This document shows positions 1 to 12,796 of a DNA stretch of 64,000 bases, one piece after another. A program made the translations under genes and the position numbers. The stretch is from Ficedula albicollis (taxonomy: Eukaryota > Chordata > Aves > Passeriformes > Muscicapidae), in assembly GCF_000247815.1 (NCBI RefSeq), contig NC_021671.1:23082340-23146339 (forward strand), written 5' to 3'. The notes under the pieces were generated by a model. The model did no database searches. It saw only the letters and a list, made by a program, of their open reading frames with translations, and was not told the origin of the DNA. How positions within the stretch are numbered: the stretch's first letter is position 1; every line of letters begins with the position of its first letter.

Positions 1-1220
1 AAGGTGAAAAGCTCATGTTTGGCGACATCCAGTACTGAGAGGGGTTTCATTTTCTGTAGGCTTATCAGCTTAACTATAGCAACTGCTGCTGATACCTGAA
101 TTCGCATTTAATTCTAAGTCATTCCAAGTAATTTGTTACTAATAGTGGGTTTAACAGCTGTTTATGTAAATCATTATGAAAGCTTTTAAATGACTGGATT
201 TATTCAAGTCAAGATTCTTTTTTAATATTCAAACCAAAACGGATTATAATCTGTTTATCCTCTTTGTCAAGGTGCCTGCAGAAAAAGAAAAATAAAGTCA
301 GTCATTTCTGTGTGAAACACATAGTGCATGATGCTCCTATGAATGGCAGAAGAAATAGGTAAGTGAATCCATGCTTTGAGCACAATATGAAAGCGAAATA
401 GGAAACTGCAATTACTGAATTAAATGTATTACCTATGAAAACACTTAAGCATATTCTGAAGCTATTACTCTCCAGGAAAGAATTCAGTCACATAAATTTC
501 AGTGATGTACAAAACTTTCAGCATCAAAGTAAAGAAAACTCAAACAAATATAGAAGTTAGAAAAAGGTTTAGAGGACCGAGTACATAAAACCTTGCGTTG
601 CATACTTAATAATCCCATGGCACCTGAGTATTTTCACTTTATCTCACATTCAAGAACAATAAAACTAGTGAGATTTTAACATATTATTACGAAACCAAAG
701 AAAATAGATTTGTTTACCATTAAGTAGGGCTACCTATAGGCAGCTAATTTTAAGTTGTTTAAAAACCTGGACATCCAGATATATATGTACCATATAACAC
801 CATATATCTGCTTTGGTGTATGCCCAGATAGCAACTTTAATTAATTTTAAAAATGTACATGAAGTTAATTGTGTTCTTCAGACTTTCCAGGATTCAAGTC
901 TAGTTACAGAATTACATCTTGGTTATAACATCCAAGTTCATTCTTCTCAATAGGTATACATCAGGTTTGTAGGAATATAATTAATTACTGGTGTTCGTAG
1001 TTACTGCAACTCAACTACATCATGCTTCCCATAACTCTAAAGTTATTGAAGTCCTTATAACTCAAAGCCAGCTTCAAATAAGTAATAGAAAAATAGCAGC
1101 AAACAAAAAAAAAACAATTGCACAATTCTCAATATAAAATTTTAACTCCTCTTCAAGACAAAAAAAACCCAATAACAAAACCAAACACTACTGGCGAGTC
1201 ATTAGATACAGATATTTAAG

Positions 1221-1393
1221 ACAGCACATTCTTTTATGTGTCTAGAAAACTATGCTCCACCATGAATTAAAAGTTACTTGGACTTTTACTTCATTTCATT
1301 ACACAAGACAGCACATTCTTTTATGTGTCTAGAAAATTATGCTCCACCATGAATTAAAATTTGCTTGGAATTTACTTCATTTCATTACATTAG
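1221..1393. repeat. Adjacent direct duplication, 87-bp unit, 2 copies
   Basis: Copy 1 is 1221-1307 and copy 2 is 1308-1393. Both begin acagcacattcttttatg and end in a ttcatttcattaca-type string. There are a few substitutions and a one-base length difference, so this is a young or artefactual duplication. Confidence 0.9.
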
Positions 1394-3126
1394 TAAAAAG
1401 ACTTAGTCACACAGAATAAACCTAAACAGTTGTCTATCTTGGGAAGATTTTCCTGTGTTTGAATACAGCTTTGAAGAATCAAGTAAGCTAACATCACACT
1501 GATTATCACTGATGAGCCAGAGCAAAGCAAAGAAAATTGAGGTCATCAGCCTGTCAGCAATGTGACAGTCTTGAAACGTGTACCATAGCATTTGTAAACC
1601 AGACCACTTAACCCTAAAAATGTTCAGCTTCTGTATTACACTTTCATTTTGTGGGCTACTTTCACACAGATTGCCTATGATTTATTTCCACTTTAAATAT
1701 TCAAAAGTTTTGCAAAACCCTTGTTCCCTCAGATGAACTGGGAATTTACATGCTAAAAACAGTGATTTTTCTCCCCTTTTTAGGAGGCTAGATGCAATGG
1801 AACTTGTAATCAAATACTTTTTTCTAATTAGAACAACAAATCAAGGTAATAAGAAAAGCTACATCTGTTGAGTAACAAATAAAGGTTTTACTCTGTCACC
1901 ATATATGCAATTAAAAACCAGCTTTTTAGAATATTTGCTAATTATAAAGTTGATAAATCTACCACTGTCATACAACATCATTTCCCACCCTCTTTAAATA
2001 TTTGTCACGTGTGTACTCTTACAGCAGAATCACATTCTTTCTTAGGACATTATAAGTATTTAAATTACTATGTTTAACTCCCTTTAAGAGTTTAACACTT
2101 TTTTTGGCATACTGTATTTAGGATTTTACCTTTACTGATTCTAGCTATGTTCCCACCTAAGTGTGCTACAGAAGAAACTATAAACATTTGCTGGAAACAA
2201 AACTGGAATATTGACTTGTTGCACAGTGTTTATTGCAGAAACAAAACAGCCATGGGCATTTTTAACACTCATATATTGTAAGGTTACAAAAAAAAAATAT
2301 CTGAAAGCTCAGGAGCCATTTTCTTAAATCTACACGGGAATCAATTTCATGACTACACATGGAATTTTTAAAAGACATTGAAGGTGTTGTGCACAATCTT
2401 TTTCCAAGCCTACACAAACAGGGCCTAAGCATCATTATCATTACAGAATGAGACGAGATAAAAAAGAGAAAACCAACCCAAAACTCAAAAAAACTTTGTT
2501 TGAAAGTCAAGTTTTATTATTCAAAAGGTACAAGTAAAGGCCAAGAATATTTTATTTGTCTTCTTATTTCGGGAATAGGAGGAGGTATGAGGAGAATTTC
2601 GTGTCTACACCTCACACAAACGTAGGGTGAGTGTACTTGCAAGGGATAGGTTTTGAGATGCTTAATGAGATGAAATGAAATTTTAAATATAGCTATGTGA
2701 CACCTACAGTTAAGGCTTTAAAAGCTGCCACTAATTTGCTAAAATGGTGAAATGTTGCCAACTCAAATGAAGGCACTGTTAGGAAAAAAGAATTGCTGCA
2801 AGGCCTACCTACAAATGAGACAGGGCTTCTCCTATGTGAAGCTGCAACTAACCAGAGCCCTCACACAGAAAGGGACAGCAGCACACATCTTCACGCCTGT
2901 ATGTCACCTTGGGAGCCTGACACAGCTCTTCTCATGCCTGCCTCTGCAACTGGTGCTTCAATGAGCTTGATGCCCTGTGGAGAGTTACCTGCATGAAAAA
3001 ATACAGAAGGGAAAATTTGAGGCAAGTGCCCTATTTCCCTCCCAGCTGCCCAGTAAAAATCAGATTATGTGTCCATGCAGTAAGATTTTGCTTTAACTCA
3101 AGAACAAGTCTTGTTTCTTGAACATC

Positions 3127-3238
3127 AGAACTTCTTGAATGTTTCAGAAGAAACACACAACACCAAAACCAGCCTTCAATTAACCACAGAACTTCTTGAA
3201 TGTTTCAGAAGAAACACAAAAACCAGCCTTCAATTAAC
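3127..3238. repeat. Adjacent direct duplication, 61-bp offset, 2 copies
   Basis: Both copies start agaacttcttgaatgtttc (3127 and 3188) and end in ccttcaattaacc. Copy 2 lacks several bases in the central A/C-rich part. Confidence 0.88.
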
Positions 3239-3440
3239 CGTTCTTGCACTCAGCAACCTGTAAGAGAAAGATCTACTCCTTCCTCACAGTTACTTCTCAC
3301 CGTTACTTTACTCTTTTTTGTTTCAACTACAGTCTGGTGTTAATATTACCCCTGTAAATTTCTACACAGACACGTAGGGAAGACACTGTTCTAATGCATC
3401 AATTGGAGAGCAACTCTTCCATCTCCCGCCAGCAGCACCA

Positions 3441-3625
3441 AACGGGATTTAGGAATCACAAAACAGGTCAGGTTGGAAGGGACCACCGTGGGTCGTCTGC
3501 TCCAACTGCCCTGCCTAAGCAGGGTCATCCCAGAGCACAGAATTGCATCCACATGGTTGTCGAGTATTTCCAGAGAGAGAGAGACTGAACAACCTCTGGG
3601 CAAGAAGCGCTGTTCTGCTAGACGC
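3441..3625 (-). mobile_element. CR1 LINE 3'-end fragment next to the PUDP promoter
   Basis: Read on the minus strand, this is the 3' end of an avian CR1 retrotransposon. On the + strand it shows the familiar reverse-complement hallmarks: an aatcacaaaac tail remnant, ggttggaagggacc at about 3471, a ctccaactgccctgc segment and an aacaacctctgggcaa segment at about 3588. It is 5'-truncated with no reverse-transcriptase domain, as is usual for CR1. Its inner end lies about 200 bp from the predicted PUDP start codon, at the edge of the CpG island. Confidence 0.85.
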
Positions 3626-3822
3626 ACCAAGAAGAGAAATGGACTTTGCTTCAAAAGCAGAACAAGACAGACCAAAAGCGCCGCTAGCCGGGCCCGCCCC
3701 AAGGTGCTGCTAAAACCGCCGCCCGTCCCGACCGCCCCGTGCTGCTCCCGGCCCGGCCAGCCTCGCCCCGCGCGGGCTCCATCTGCCCCGGCGGCTGCTG
3801 CGCTCCGCTGCTCTGCCTCGCC

Positions 3823-3856
3823 ATGGCCGCCTCCTCCTCCTCCTCCTCGGCGGCCG
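3823..3856 (+). CDS. PUDP: PUDP exon 1, visible N-terminal part only
   Basis: An ATG in good Kozak context (G at -3, G at +4) opens a frame reading M-A-A followed by a serine stretch and A-A-A. It enters the poly-C run at 3857 and then reads only proline. Human PUDP also begins M-A-A with prolines, followed by the HAD nucleophile motif (F-D-M-D-G) and a phase-1 junction into the exon that starts here at 29695. Neither the motif nor a GT donor is visible after the run, where the frame stops at 4033-4035. I therefore infer that the rest of exon 1 was lost in the homopolymer tract. The start is inferred from position, Kozak context, CpG island and similarity of the first residues; it could instead be chance. 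Confidence 0.5.
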
Positions 3857-4013
<157 letters not shown>

Positions 4014-4867
4014 CCCGGACAGCGAGGGGCCGTAGCTGGCGGCGGGCAGCCCCTGTCCGCTCCCTTCCCTTCCCTTCCCCCTCCGCCTCCCGCGGCCCGA
4101 GCGGCCCAGGCTGTGGCTGCTCATTCACGGCCTCTTCGCTCCGGGCGAGCAGCCAGAACGCCCCGGGCGGCGCTGCTAAAACCAGAGTAAAGGGATTAAA
4201 GCAACAGGAAACGAATTAATGCCTTCCCCTCCTTCCGCTACTTGCTGCCTTTCGGGGGCAGATTTCGCCTTAAAGTAACAGACCCGGGGCTGAATGTGAA
4301 CGGGGCAGTTGCTCTGGCTGGTGGAGGGCTGAGCGAGGTTGGGGTGGCTGTGCGGGAGCGGTGAGGGGCAGGCTGGGGCTGAAGGCAGGGAAAGCGGGTG
4401 TGGAGGAGAACGGGCAGGCAGTGCGAGGCTGGGGGAGCCCCGGGCCGCGCACCGCCGGAGCCCGGGAGCAGCGGGTCTCGGACGGCAGGACAGCGCTCGG
4501 CAGCGTTCACAGCTACCGTCTCCACCGAAGAGCCTGATAGTCTTCTCATAGTTTTGGCATCAGCAGACTTTCTGCTTTGCAGTGTTGTTCCGTAACCTGA
4601 CACTCTCCTGCTACAGCTCCATTGTGTTTTGAAGTTTGAATAGTCGCTCTAACTAGGACAGTGTTTAAGTCTGCTCTTAACTGTTCACGGAATCAGGACC
4701 CTCAGCTGAGGAATAACGGAGTATTTTGGTATATGACTTAGTTTTTGAAATAGTATCACAGAGGAAGCAGTTCTGGATGTAGATGGACTCTTAAAAGGTG
4801 ATCTGGAGGTGTTTGCCTTCTTTAAATCTGAATTGTTCAGTTTCTGGGAACACTGCTGTAAAGTCTG

Positions 4868-5206
4868 GTGAATTACACTGTGTTTCCAAGAAGTGTGCGT
4901 TTTTCTCTCCTTCAGGGCTATAGGAGGTGAAGGTGATCCATACTTACCTTTTAAAACAAAAATGGCTATGCTATGCAAAACAAAGATTGAGTTATTTTAA
5001 TTGCATTTTCAACTTCATTACTGGAGTCTCAAACAGGGTGAATTACACTGTGTTTCCAAGAAGTGTGCACTTTTCCCTCCTTCAGGGCTATAGGAGGTGA
5101 AGGTGATCCATACTTACCTTTTAAAACAAAAATGGCTATGCTATGCAAAACAAAGATTGAGTTATTTTAGTTGCATTTTCAACTTCATTACTGGAGTCTC
5201 AAACAG
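4868..5206. repeat. Adjacent direct duplication, 170-bp unit, 2 copies
   Basis: Copy 1 is about 4868-5036 and copy 2 about 5038-5206. I counted roughly four substitutions by eye (for example gcgttttt versus gcactttt, and ttaattgc versus ttagttgc). Both start ggtgaattacactgtg and end ggagtctcaaacag. Confidence 0.93.
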
Positions 5207-5217
5207 CCTGGGGATAG

Positions 5218-5255
5218 ACACACACACACACACACACGTATATGTGTGTGTGTGT
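5218..5255. repeat. (CA)n followed by (TG)n, self-complementary microsatellite
   Basis: A run of AC dinucleotides passes through gtatat into GT dinucleotides, so the two halves can pair as a hairpin. It lies 12 bp after the 170-bp duplication. Confidence 0.9.
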
Positions 5256-6935
5256 AATCCTATAATCCAGAACCAGTTATTTTAATTATGTCCTTAGAAG
5301 TTTCAGGAAGGCCTTTTTTAGTTACTACTGCTCTCTGTCAGAACCTGGAAATCTGCTTCACACGGACTATATTCATCTTAACAGGACCGTATTGGTAATG
5401 GTACATGTATATGATTTCTTCTGTTTTAAAAAGTTGCATATAAAGTGTATATTGTATTTCAGAAATCTTTCAGCTGCAAGGAATTAGGCTGAAAATAATT
5501 CTTGAAGTATCTTCCAGTACATGAGAAAAACTGACTCTACCTTGGTGATTTTCATAAGGTGCACTTCATTTCAGGTGACTTTAGTATGTTTCAGCTTCTG
5601 AATACTATGAAACCTTTAACATTTTTGGTGAGCCTGTTTGTTTCATGATGAGCAGTGACCCTTGGGAGGCAAAAAGGCAGTCAGGAGACTGCTTGGACTT
5701 CCAAGATTTCTAAATGTTTCAAGAAATTTGGAATAATTGGGGGGACAGGATGATAAAAGGCATACGGAAATTAGATTAATTCTGCCCAACCTATCTACTG
5801 TAAATCTTCTGAATGAGACAAGTGGTTATGTTGATGTTAACCTGCATAAGAACCCCGTAATTTTTTCATGAAATCTTTAATGTGTCACATAGTGTTCACT
5901 GGAGGTGATAAAATGAATAACATACATATTTCAAGAAGCTACAGAAATAGGCCCAAAATTGCTTCTGCTCAAAGAGCACAAATAGAAGTTTTGGTATTGA
6001 ATATCTATTATTACTAACTTTTTAAAGTGCCCCCATAGTTGGTTGCAATTTTTAGAATCTGAAGCTTCAAGTTTTGTGAAAATTTTTCCCAACGAAGTAG
6101 TGTCTGCAAATGTACATGACTATTTTTAGATGTTTTCACCCGAAGCCTTCTGATTTTATAGAACAACTGTAAATTGATCTAGAAATGATGAGAATGAGCA
6201 TTAAATTCATCTGATGTAGTGTGCCATGAACTTGCTTTCTGTGATTGACATACTTGCTTCTGATTAAAGAAGGTAGGATATCTTCTGATAGAAAGATTTC
6301 CAAAATCTTCGTGAGTGTAAAATCCTTAAATGAGGTTCGAGGTGTTAACAAGGTTCTCGACTTTGGAAACAATCCAAGTATTGCCCTATAGAACCTGCAT
6401 CCTATACTGTAGTGGCACAGCTTGGCTGCGTGAAAGTGCTAAGTCTAACAAGTGATATTTTATCTCCCCCTTCACTCTGTAACATAATTGAGACTGATTA
6501 AGTTGTCCTTGAGTCACACCTTGATATATCAGCCTACCTTCAATACCAAAGTTACTGCGTCTGAACTGCCTGTGCAAGTACTTCAACCCGTTAATTCAGA
6601 GTCCTTCTGTATCATTGTTTTAAAGGTTATCTAACGCCAATTTTATCTGCATTTATAATCAATGCAATCTACCCTTTTTTTTTATTACCTAATATTTTTC
6701 TTTGAGTTCTTGGATGAAATCTTAAGGGTTTTGCCTGTCATTCTAGTTGCGAGGAAGTTATTACTGCAAAGCAATGCGCTCATTTTGTAAGTGTAGTATG
6801 TGACAGCACTTCCAAATACCTCATTTTTAATAGGTAAAATTAATTAAAGGACTTATTTTTTATAGGAAACTCCCACTGTAACAGAAAAACAGACATTGTG
6901 CTAATGTTCAGCAGTTGCATCCCGCTTTGTTTTGC

Positions 6936-6974
6936 ATAGAATAGTAAAATATCTCAGGTTAAAGGGACACATAA
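6936..6974 (-). mobile_element. CR1 LINE 3' tail, left part, interrupted by an LTR
   Basis: The + strand shows atagaatagtaaaatatctc followed by aggttaaagggacacataa, which resembles the reverse complement of a CR1 3' end. The CR1 continues on the far side of the LTR at 7310, where aaggatcattgagtcc follows on naturally. I infer one CR1 copy split by a later insertion. Confidence 0.7.
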
Positions 6975-7309
6975 TGTGAATGACTGAGGCATGGACTTCG
7001 GCCAGTAGGGAATCTGAATAATTTATTCAAAGAAGCAAGCTGGCTTTTTGACACTTATCAAGGCACGGTAGTTCCTTACATGGTAATTCTCACTAGGTGA
7101 CGTATCCTGTGTTGCAACATCAGCAGCACACTTTCTAAATGCCCTTCTGTGGGGTCATCACGCTCTGTTCACCTGTCTGTCAGCTTGCAGGCTCCTCTCC
7201 GATGCATGGCATCTCCTGCCAAGGTCAGGTCAGCTCTCTGCTGCCATGTGCTTCTGCAGACGAGTGCCACAGCCTGCAGCTCAACTCCATCCCATCTCTG
7301 CCCAAAACA
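6975..7309 (-). mobile_element. ERV solo LTR (minus orientation) inside a CR1
   Basis: The segment starts TG and ends CA. Read on the minus strand it shows an AATAAA signal (from ttgaataaattattcag) about 50 bases before its 3' end. It is collinear with the + strand LTR at 12394-12796: both share caacatcag, the cctgtctgtcagcttg-type motif and the gcctgcagctcaactcc-type motif. Two dispersed, LTR-sized copies in opposite orientation argue for one retroviral LTR family. There is no internal retroviral sequence. A clean target-site duplication is not visible. Confidence 0.7.
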
Positions 7310-7465
7310 CAAGGATCATTGAGTCCAGCTGCTCACAGGACTTCTGAAAACTAAATCATTGGACTAAGAGCCTTGTCCAAATGCTCCTTGAACTCTGACA
7401 GCCTTGGTGCCATGATGACTGCTTGGGGGGAGCCTGTTCCAGTGACTGATCACCCTCTCATGCAG
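7310..7465 (-). mobile_element. CR1 LINE fragment, right part
   Basis: The + strand carries typical CR1 antisense strings: ggatcattgagtccagctgc, gccttgtccaaatgctcc, ttgaactctgacagcc, tggtgccatgatgactgc and gagcctgttccagtgactg. This is the continuation of the CR1 at 6936-6974. It is 5'-truncated at about 7465. Confidence 0.85.
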
Positions 7466-8026
7466 CTTCATTAATTAGCATAGTTGATTAGTGGTTCACT
7501 GTGTAGTAGAAACCAGAGGAAAAGAAAAAAAACATGCATCTTATTTTTTGTTGTACTGCTGTACTTTCTCAAAAAAACCCAAAACAAACAACAAAAAACC
7601 TGCAACAAAATCCCCCAGCACTGCAATTAAAGCATTACAATTCTTAAGTTAAATTTATACTTGATTTCCTACAGCAAATAATAACATTAAATGCTCAGAA
7701 TAGTAGATTGCTTTTTCTTAAAATGTGGTCATCTGTTCCTGCATAAGAGTACTGTGTAAACCACTAGTATGTGATGTAGTTAAAAATATTAAACTTATTT
7801 ATGTATGCACTTATCCAACACATAGTAAACAGTTAACAGATAATAACGGTGAACAACAACAGAAACTAGACATGTTTGATACCTAAATAAATCCTGTTCT
7901 TATAGTTGTACAGTTTGGATCCTGACATTTTAGCATATTGTAAAAACATACAAAATGAATGCTAGAGATAGAGAAGGAAAAATGTATTTAACTTGTACAA
8001 AATATACAACTAGAGTAATGCCCCCG

Positions 8027-8655
<629 letters not shown>

Positions 8656-11607
8656 AGGATCTATCTTATTAACTTTCTGCATAGGTTTTTTTTTAAGTTA
8701 TGACAAGTGGTTTTGTTATATAATTGTAGCCAATAGCTACTGTATTACCAAAACACAGATAGGATTGAATGTTGCCTTTGTTGATCTGTGATTAAACTTA
8801 CAGGGGGCTGAAAACATTTAAAATTCTCTACCAACTGCATGTATAATATTAACCTTTCCCAACTGACAAATTAACTTGGGAAAATGGCGGCAAAGGTAAG
8901 ATGTTTCTTAGCATTGTGCTTAAAGCTGAGCTAAAACTAAACTAACATGCAAAGAACATGACTGTTTATATAGGAAGTATAGGAAGTTTAGTCATGTATT
9001 TATTTTTAAATTCCTGCTGGGAGTAGGGATTTTTTTATGTAAATTATTATCCTTGCCAGTGCCCCTTAGTGTTGGAAAACAGTATCTTTATATGAGATAA
9101 GTGAGTGTGTTCAAATATGAGAGATGGTTCCTAAAGCAGCTTAGTTTTGCAAGATACCTTCACCATAACTCAAAGTTATGTTGGATTGTACAGGCACAGG
9201 TATGCTTGTGGCCATTTCTAGAGGGATGAATAGTAGTTAAGGCAACTGGGATCAGAAGTTGCTGCTTTTATAGCTGCTGTCTCCTTTGTGTGAAGACTGC
9301 TGTGTTTTGTGCAACTTCTAAAGCACTCCTGCATGGCTGGTGAGACAGCTCATTTCTGGTCTATAATACAGAAGAAATTAGGTTGCAGTTAAATTTGTTG
9401 TAGTGTTGTGAGATTCACAAGAATTTCAACATGTTTTCTTTCTCCCCAGTGTTAGCTACTCATTGTCACAAAGTCAGAAGTCAGAAATGTACTCTTACTT
9501 TCATTTTATTGCACAAGTTGCCTAGGAGATGGCTGTTACAAGAAAACTGATGAGAGTTCCATGCTGGAGTTTGCTTATGTGCTTATGCTGTCGTTTATTT
9601 AAAACAGCTTCCTGTTTCTTCTGCATCCAAGCAAATAACACCAGTTCAGTTAAACATCATTCCTCTCTAAGTTGGTCTATGTTATGCCTTAAGTGCAGGA
9701 ATTAATCTTCTTGGTCTACAACCTGGCAATCTTTGTAAGCCTATTTTCTGCTTCTGTGTAGTGGAAACTTACTTTCTTGTCATTCTCACTTTCCATCTGA
9801 TTTTCAGAACAAGGAGAGAAGGGAAAATACTCTCTTGTCCCTGTGTTCAGTATTTGAAAGTTGTTGCAAAACTAAAGAGATTAAGGATATTATTAGATTA
9901 AAATACCCTATAGATGCTTCATGAGCAAATCTCGGGCATAAGCGAAACGGCTCTTCATTGAGAATTAACTAACCATAAATACAGTAAATAAGATTTGTCA
10001 TATGCTTGAATGCTAACATTTTAATTTAACAGCAAGGAAAATTTTGACAAGAACATAACAAATATACTAACCCAGAGTCTGACTTCTGTAATTCCCCAGA
10101 TTGATTTGGAAATTGCCCATTCACATGGTTAATTGTTGTTTGTGGTTAGAATAATCCAGAACCAGACCTAAGTTCAGCATTCAACAGGGTTTTTTTTTGA
10201 GGGTTTTGGTTTTGATTTCTGTATTGGCAACCACATTTCAAAATGCCATGGGCAGCATTAACAGTGATAATTTTTTCTTCTTGAGAAATTAACCAAGCAA
10301 TACTCTTAAGCTGAAAGATCCATGACTTGATTTTACTATTGCACAGAAATTACACACAAATGTAATGTATTTGTGGTGCTTTTTTATTAGTTGCCCCACA
10401 CTCAAAGCATTTGGTGATAAAGAAAAAAAAAAACCAGAGAAACCACATGCAAAACAAGTTAATCTGAAAAGTTTTCCCGTTTCCCTTTTAATAATGTGGC
10501 TTTTGTTTTCTGACTGTTACACATTTGCAAGTGTAGAAAGAGCCTGTAGTAAGTGGAGAGGTATGTTTTGAAAATGCTAGGAGTGTAAGAGTTCTGATTA
10601 GTGATTTTAGAGGTGCATACAGCAGCTTGACCATTTGTAAAAATTAGTCTCTTCCTATGCCTAAAAGCAGATTTTCAAATCTGTTTGTAGATGATAAGGA
10701 TTTGTTGCATACATAAACAGTTTTGTGTATAAAGTTCCAATTATTTTGCTTTGAATGTAAATAATAAGATGTCATAAATGGAACAGAATTTCACACAAAG
10801 AAAAGGTGCATTGAATTTTCCATTATAATAACACAATTTCTAGGTGCTGTATTCCAATTTTCTTCTTACCTAAGAAGAAAAACAGCATTAACAACCCTGG
10901 ATTTATTAATCTACATAGTGGCAATAGTTACACACTCTACCATCTCGGACCCAGCTCTGCAGTTCTTGTTCTGAGTAGCTGTAATTCATTCATGTAGCCT
11001 TGTTGTGAGTTGGCTAATTGAGCTCTTGAGACTGGAATTTTTCAGAACGTCTTAATTTGGGCAAGATGGTTTCTGGTCTCTGAATTCTGCTGGTATATTT
11101 TCTCTGAGACACAGTCCTCCTCTCGAATCCTGGCATTTATACTTCTAATGGAGGAGGAGGAGGGATAATTGTTGGTTTTTTTAACTTCTTTTCTTTTGTA
11201 TTGGCAGCAGACCTTAATGGAGGTGATAATTTTCACACTATGACCATTGCTCTTTTTAAGACCAGGAACTATGTTAACTAAAAATACAAAAGCAATTTAG
11301 CCAAATATCTTTTTTTTTTCAAATTTTATTGCATTCATTACAGACATCTCTGGCATGAAGTAGATACTGCTAAGGATTGTTGCTGCTCCTGTATATGTTT
11401 ATGTACATCTTTGTATTGATACTAATTTCTTTCACAAGACTAATGAAAATTATATGACCCAGATAATTTTTTCTGGCTTGCAGTGGTTCTCTCAGAGGCT
11501 TCTGACCTTGACTTGTCCCTTTTTGCCCCCCGTGCTTTGATAACAATGAGAAGAAAATCGTTGTTCTTACCTAAGGTTTCTTGAGGTAGTGTTAACATTC
11601 ATCAAGA

Positions 11608-11736
11608 TTTTTTTTTTTTTGGTACTTAGGGGAAAACCATCCTGTATTTTTTATCTCTCTTTTTTGCTTCAATAAGTGGTAAAGAATGTATCTTTTGTGG
11701 TTTTTGTGTTTTTTTTTTTTTTTTTTTTTTTGGTGA

Positions 11737-11771
<35 letters not shown>

Positions 11772-11803
11772 ATAGCTGAAAACTTTTTTCAAACTTTTTT
11801 TTT
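11608..11803. repeat. T-rich low-complexity tract
   Basis: Several T runs of 9 to about 30 bases (around 11608-11620, 11711-11731, 11741-11770 and 11796-11803) are separated by short strings such as ggtgaaaac. Possible poly-A tails of a minus-strand retrocopy were considered, but no flanking element is recognisable. Confidence 0.8.
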
Positions 11804-12150
11804 GGGGGGAGGGAATAATTTGTTTCTTGAAGGGTTGCATACCTGTTGACAGTTCCAGTTGCTACTGGTATAGCATATACATGTATGTTTTCTGTCCTTG
11901 TACAGCTTCTAATAATTTTTTTATTCCTCCTATAATATCATATTCAGTAGTAGTTTGGCAGTATATCTGATGCTGCATTTTGGAAAAACTTTCATCTAAG
12001 CATACATTACTCTTTCTCAAGTACTTTTCCAGGCTATTTTTATATATAATAGCTGGTTTCTTTTTAAAATGTGTTCTTACTTTTCTTCCTCCTTGTGTTC
12101 TCCCTTAGAGGTATATGACATATTTTTGTAAAAATAATCAAATAAGTGCT

Positions 12151-12512
12151 GATAGACTGTGTCTCATTAAACAAGTTTATTTCTAGTTCTTGAATGATTT
12201 CTTTTGGGCACTGTGGGAAGAGATAGGATAGAACTGAGTTGCAGGCTGTGGTGCTCGCCTGCAGAAGCACATGGCAGAACAGAGAAGTGTATGGCAGCAC
12301 AAAGAAGTGTATGGCAGCACAAGGAAACACATGGCAGCACAAGAAAACACCTGATAGACTGTGTCTCATTAAACAAGTTTATTTCTAGTTCTTGAATGAT
12401 TTCTTTTGGGCACTGTGGGAAGAGATAGGATAGAACTGAGTTGCAGGCTGTGGTGCTCGCCTGCAGAAGCACATGGCAGAACAGAGAAGTGTATGGCAGC
12501 ACAAGGAAACGC
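12151..12512. repeat. Direct duplication, 202-bp offset, covering an LTR head and its flank
   Basis: The string gatagactgtgtctcatt occurs at 12151 and again at 12353. The match continues through ttctagttcttgaatg, the gcaggctgtggtgctcgcc motif and gcagaagcacatggcag for about 160 bp. The unit includes about 44 bp of non-LTR flank plus the start of the LTR, so the duplication happened after the LTR inserted. Between the copies lies a run of roughly 20-bp units of the form gtatggcagcacaaagaa (about 12268-12350). Confidence 0.9.
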
Positions 12513-12796
12513 ATGGCAGTGCAGAGAAGTGCACAGCAGCTCAGAGAGGTTTGTCTCCACCTGACCTTGGGGACAGGAGGTGCCCAAGCTAACAGACAGG
12601 TGAACAGCACATGATCACCCCACAGAAGGATATTCAGAAAAGCATCTTGCTGATGTTGCAACACAGGATAGGTCACCTAGTGAGAAATACCATGTAAGGA
12701 AATACTGTGCCTTGAAAAGTGTATAAAACGAGCTCATTTCTTTGAATAAATGCTTCAGATTCCCTGCGGGTCTGAGTCTGTGCCTCAGTCACTACA
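12394..12796 (+). mobile_element. ERV solo LTR (plus orientation)
   Basis: The segment begins TG and ends in cactaca. It contains a TATA-like gtataaaacgagctc (about 12720), then AATAAA in tttgaataaatgc (about 12744) and a gcctcagtcactaca terminus, so U3, R and U5 occur in the expected order. It belongs to the same family as the minus-strand LTR at 6975-7309. No gag, pol or env sequence adjoins it, so it is a solo LTR. The exact left edge is uncertain because the head has been tandemly copied. Confidence 0.72.

Larger units (their letters stand above)
1..3440. other. AT-rich intergenic or upstream sequence, no gene recognised
   Basis: This stretch lies upstream of the PUDP CpG island. I read both strands and saw no coding exon with homology I recognise; the open frames are short, low in complexity or without recognisable motifs. 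It contains two short adjacent duplications (annotated separately) and small A/T runs. In human, STS is, to my knowledge, arranged head-to-head with PUDP, so a divergent neighbour could lie to the left, but no STS-like exon is visible here. Confidence 0.6.

Noticed and set aside
12064..12676. Cys/His-rich minus-strand frames with repeated segments
   Set aside because: They are antisense of an LTR and its tandemly duplicated head; the apparent protein repeats reflect the DNA duplication.
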